Assembly (NCBI GenBank): GCA_029240815.1
Contig: JARDZO010000233.1
Span: forward strand, 1 to 9,074
Direction: 5' to 3'
Length of the DNA stretch: 9,074 bases
Origin: Brevibacillus sp.
Lineage (GTDB): Bacteria; Bacillota; Bacilli; Brevibacillales; Brevibacillaceae
The translations under genes and the position numbers were made by a program. This document shows, one piece after another, positions 5,912-9,074 of the stretch. Under the pieces are notes generated by a model. It saw only the letters and a list, made by a program, of their open reading frames with translations, was not told the DNA's origin and made no database searches. How positions within the stretch are numbered: the first letter of the stretch is position 1; each line of letters opens with the position of its first letter.

Positions 5912-8900
5912 TTACGAAGCGGATTCGATAAATTTGTCGCTCTCCGCAAGCTTCACGGAAACCAGCTTTGAGACGCCGCCTTCTTGCATCGTAATTCCGT
6001 AAAGTACGTCTGCACTCTCCATGGTTCCTTTGCGGTGTGTGACACAGATAAACTGAGTCTGATTGCTGAAGTGATGCATGTATTCGGCAAAGCGGTTCAC
6101 GTTCGCCTCATCCAACGCGGCCTCGACCTCATCCAGAACACAGAAGGGCACGGGCTTGACACGCAGGATGGCAAAAAGTAGAGCCATTGCTGTCAGGGCA
6201 CGTTCTCCGCCAGAGAGCAACGCCAGATTTTGCAGCTTCTTCCCTGGAGGCTGAGCCACGATATCGATCCCTGTTTCCAGCAGATTTTCCGGATTGGAGA
6301 GCACCAGATCCGCACGCCCACCGCCGAACAGCTTTACAAAAACATCGCGGAACTGCTCGGAAATCGCATCAAACGTCTCTTTGAATCTGCGCGACATCTC
6401 TGTGTCCATCTCCTGGATAACCTGATAAAGCATGTCTTTGGCTTCGTTCAGATCTGCTTCTTGGGAACTTAAAAATTGCTGACGCTCGGACAAACGTTCG
6501 AATTCCTCGATCGCGCCCAAATTCACTGTCCCCAATGCACCAATCTGTTTCTTGAGGCGCGCGACGATCTGCACCTCTTCGGATATCTCACCGCGAGCCG
6601 GATACTTTTGCTTAGCCAGATCGTAGCTCATTTCGTATTCTTCGGAGAGTTTGTTCAACAGGTGATCCAGCTCGACCTCATTACGGTTCACCTTGACCTC
6701 TTCCTGATGCAGCTTTTCCTCGAGCGATTTGACTTCTCTGCGAATCTCTTTGACTTGCTGCTCGACTTGTTCCTGCTTGTAGAACAAGGTAGCTCGCTCG
6801 CTGCGGCGCTCCTGAATCAGGCCGGCTACTCGATCCTTATCCTGCCGCATTTCGGTAATTTTTTGATCCAGCTCGGAACCAGACGTTTCATTCGTTCGCT
6901 CCAGCTCATCGAGGGAGGCAAGTGTCGCGTTTTGCTCTTCCCATTCCTTTTGCAGCGTGCCTTTTTGTTCATGCAAACGCTCCGTCTGTTCGATTCGCGA
7001 CTGATATTCCTGCATGACCTGCGCGTTTAGCACCTTGAGACTGGTGATTTTCTGATTCATTTCTTCCTTGGATTCGAGCTGCTCCTGGCGTTTGGCTTCG
7101 GCTGCCGCAATCAGGGCTGCCAGTTCCTTTTCCTCTGCATCCATGGAAGACAAAGACACTTGCAGCTCTTCTTGCTTCCGCAGAGCGTCCTCCATCTCAC
7201 GGCGGTAACCGGCAATGTCTTGTTCAACCAACTTGGTTCGCTCTCCTAAAGAACGACCTTCTGCTTCTGTTTGCTGGAGATTGCCTTTGACTTCCTGTTC
7301 CTTCAAGCGCAGAGACTCACCTTGTGAACGTAGCGCTTCTTGTTCTTGCTCCATTTGGCGCAATTCTTTCGCCAGTTGATCCATATGCGTAGTATGCCCA
7401 GAAATTGCCTGGTCGATTTCGTTCATTTGTCCTTCCAGCTCTTCGGCTTGTCGATTGCGTCCCAAGAGGTTGGTACTGTTCTTTTTCAGCGCCCCCCCTG
7501 TCATGGAACCACCCGCGTTGACAATATCCCCTTCGAGTGTAACCACCCGATAACGGTAACTCAAAGAACGTGCTACCCGGTTGGCCTGCTCCAACGTTTC
7601 CGTCACGATCACATTGCCTAGCAACGACTCCAGAATCGGACGATACGTTTCCTCAAACGTTACCAGCTCACTCGCGATCCCTACAACACCCGACTCTTTT
7701 GCCAGCTGACGCTTGTCATCAGACTGAAGCTGGCGCGGGCGAATGACATCCAATGGCAAGAACGTCGCGCGACCGGCGTTGTGTTTCTTCAAGTGGGCAA
7801 TAGCAGCACGACCAGCACTTTCATTTTCTACGACGACGTTCTGCAGCGCACCGCCGAGTGCTACTTCCAGTGCCGTCTCGTATTGCTCTGGTACAACGAC
7901 CAGTTCTGCTACGGCTCCGTGAATGCCCGCAAAGCCTCGCTCACGAGCCTTCAAAATTTCTTTTACACCTTGTTGGAAGCCGGCGAACTCCGATTGCATT
8001 TCTTTTAAGAGATCCAAACGCGACTTGGCTGCTTCCTTCTTTTGTTCCCATTGGCGCAGCTCGCGACGTGCGGTCTCCAGACGTGCTTGTCCTTCGCGAT
8101 TTCGCTCCATCAATTCCTTGTAGCTTGCAACTGTCTCTTGAATGGTCTGGTCGATCGACTCGAGCTGCTCCTTTAAGGAAACAAGCTTGGACAAGCGTTG
8201 TTCTTCTTCTTGATCCAACTGTTCTTTTCCTGACAGCTGACGGTCCAATCGTGCCTGACTCGTTTGAATCAACTGCTGTTGATGACGCATTTCGTTACGC
8301 AGGTTGGCCATTTCGTTGAGCTTTTCGAAATAGTCCCCTTTCAACCGCTCCACATCATCTGTCAGCGACTGCACCATCGAAAAAAACTGTCCTTCTGCTT
8401 CTTGGAGCGAAGAGTTGGCTTCCGTCATCCGACGGTTGGCTTCCTGTGCACGATCTTGCTCCTCTGCCAGTTCAGCCTCGAGGGCGTGCTGCTTCTCGGT
8501 GATCCGATGCATCTGCTCCATCGTCTGCTGGCGATTGGCATGCAGGTTACGCATACGCTCTCGCAATACTTCACGCTGGCCCTCTACCTTCTCCGCCTCT
8601 TCACTGACCGTCAACAGAACTTGCTGCAGCTCTTCAATGGATTGGTCAATCTGCGTGACGTGAAAGCGAGCCTGTTCCAAATCCGCTTCCTGCTTGGATG
8701 CTTCTGTCGATTGACCTACCAGTTGCTCCTGCAGCTCCTGAACACGTTGTGTCGCTGCTTCCCACTTGGCGTGTGCTGCTTCGATCTGCTGCACGTACAG
8801 CGCGACTTCGTGCTCGACCAGCTTGCGATGAAGTTCCTTGTAGGTACGTGCGGTATCGGCTTGCTCCTGCAAGGGACCGATTTGCTCGGTAATTTCACTA

Positions 8901-9074
8901 ACTATGTCATGAATACGAACGAGGTTTTGCTCGGTTTCATCGAGCTTCTTTTCCGCTTCACGCTTTCGAGTCTTATACTTGACAATCCCGGCGGCCTCTT
9001 CAAAAATACCGCGGCGGTCTTCTGATTTGGTACTGAGAATTTCTTCGATTTTCCCTTGACCGATAATCGAATAC
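5912..9074 (-). CDS. smc: chromosome partition protein SMC (5' end missing)
   Basis: SMC is the ATPase of the SMC-ScpAB condensin, which loads near origins and extrudes DNA to organise and separate sister chromosomes. The frame is open to the window edge and gives 1053 residues. About 135-140 N-terminal residues, including Walker A, lie outside. The first residues (YSIIGQGKIEEIL, then FEEAAG and KYKTRKREAEKKL) match the end of the SMC head. A long coiled coil rich in Glu, Gln, Lys and Leu follows. The hinge lies at about fragment residues 375-525, with GFAGIHGAVAELV and a glycine-rich GGSMTGGA. The returning coil leads to the C-terminal head with signature LSGGE (6217-6203) and Walker B FCVLDEVEAALDE (starting at 6145). 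An apparent start at 8872 is an internal TTG (Leu) codon, not a start. The protein ends at TAA (5914-5912). Confidence 0.98.
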   Translation of the reverse strand, partial: YSIIGQGKIEEILSTKSEDRRGIFEEAAGIVKYKTRKREAEKKLDETEQNLVRIHDIVSEITEQIGPLQEQADTARTYKELHRKLVEHEVALYVQQIEAAHAKWEAATQRVQELQEQLVGQSTEASKQEADLEQARFHVTQIDQSIEELQQVLLTVSEEAEKVEGQREVLRERMRNLHANRQQTMEQMHRITEKQHALEAELAEEQDRAQEANRRMTEANSSLQEAEGQFFSMVQSLTDDVERLKGDYFEKLNEMANLRNEMRHQQQLIQTSQARLDRQLSGKEQLDQEEEQRLSKLVSLKEQLESIDQTIQETVASYKELMERNREGQARLETARRELRQWEQKKEAAKSRLDLLKEMQSEFAGFQQGVKEILKARERGFAGIHGAVAELVVVPEQYETALEVALGGALQNVVVENESAGRAAIAHLKKHNAGRATFLPLDVIRPRQLQSDDKRQLAKESGVVGIASELVTFEETYRPILESLLGNVIVTETLEQANRVARSLSYRYRVVTLEGDIVNAGGSMTGGALKKNSTNLLGRNRQAEELEGQMNEIDQAISGHTTHMDQLAKELRQMEQEQEALRSQGESLRLKEQEVKGNLQQTEAEGRSLGERTKLVEQDIAGYRREMEDALRKQEELQVSLSSMDAEEKELAALIAAAEAKRQEQLESKEEMNQKITSLKVLNAQVMQEYQSRIEQTERLHEQKGTLQKEWEEQNATLASLDELERTNETSGSELDQKITEMRQDKDRVAGLIQERRSERATLFYKQEQVEQQVKEIRREVKSLEEKLHQEEVKVNRNEVELDHLLNKLSEEYEMSYDLAKQKYPARGEISEEVQIVARLKKQIGALGTVNLGAIEEFERLSERQQFLSSQEADLNEAKDMLYQVIQEMDTEMSRRFKETFDAISEQFRDVFVKLFGGGRADLVLSNPENLLETGIDIVAQPPGKKLQNLALLSGGERALTAMALLFAILRVKPVPFCVLDEVEAALDEANVNRFAEYMHHFSNQTQFICVTHRKGTMESADVLYGITMQEGGVSKLVSVKLAESDKFIESAS

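Noticed and set aside
6476..7030. A 184-codon open frame on the + strand opposite smc
   Set aside because: It is the same kind of mirror frame, with a hydrophobic-looking translation produced by the complement of coiled-coil codons.
8264..9025. A 253-codon open frame on the + strand opposite smc
   Set aside because: It lies fully antisense to a clear SMC coiled coil. Its Leu/Phe-rich translation is the mirror of Gln/Glu/Lys-rich codons, with no ribosome binding site or domain seen.

Overview
This window comes from a Gram-positive Firmicute, most likely of the Paenibacillaceae/Brevibacillus type. The gene order matches the conserved smc-ftsY-ylxM-ffh-rpsP-khpA(ylqC)-ylqD-rimM-trmD-rplS cluster known from Bacillus. 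The proteins resemble the Bacillus family members closely, ribosome binding sites are strong AGGAGG types, and base composition is mixed (around 50% GC by eye). The genus is inference; the order-level placement is firm. Every gene lies on the minus strand, so transcription runs from high to low coordinates.

Layout in transcription order: smc (9074 to 5912, its N-terminus cut off by the window edge), ftsY (5869-4862), a 142-base spacer holding a strong promoter and a perfect inverted repeat at the transcript start, ylxM (4719-4381), ffh (4370-2955), a 111-base spacer with a stem-loop, rpsP (2843-2571), khpA (2550-2320), an intrinsic terminator (2316-2287), ylqD (2228-1806), rimM (1783-1268), trmD (1251-505), a spacer with a promoter and a structured leader, and rplS (347-1, cut inside its stop codon).

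The genes fall into three working groups. smc acts in chromosome organisation. ftsY, ylxM and ffh form the protein side of the signal recognition particle pathway: Ffh is the SRP GTPase, FtsY its membrane receptor, and YlxM a small helix-turn-helix partner. rpsP, khpA, ylqD, rimM, trmD and rplS serve ribosome assembly and translation: proteins S16 and L19, a KH-domain RNA binder, the 30S maturation factor RimM, the tRNA m1G37 methyltransferase, and one protein of unknown role.

I saw no mobile element, CRISPR array, tRNA or rRNA, and no sign of a new defence or metabolic system. What merits a second look is the regulatory fine structure between the genes: the inverted repeat at the ylxM-ffh transcript start, the terminator splitting the cluster after khpA, the stem-loop ahead of rpsP, and the rplS promoter with its structured leader.
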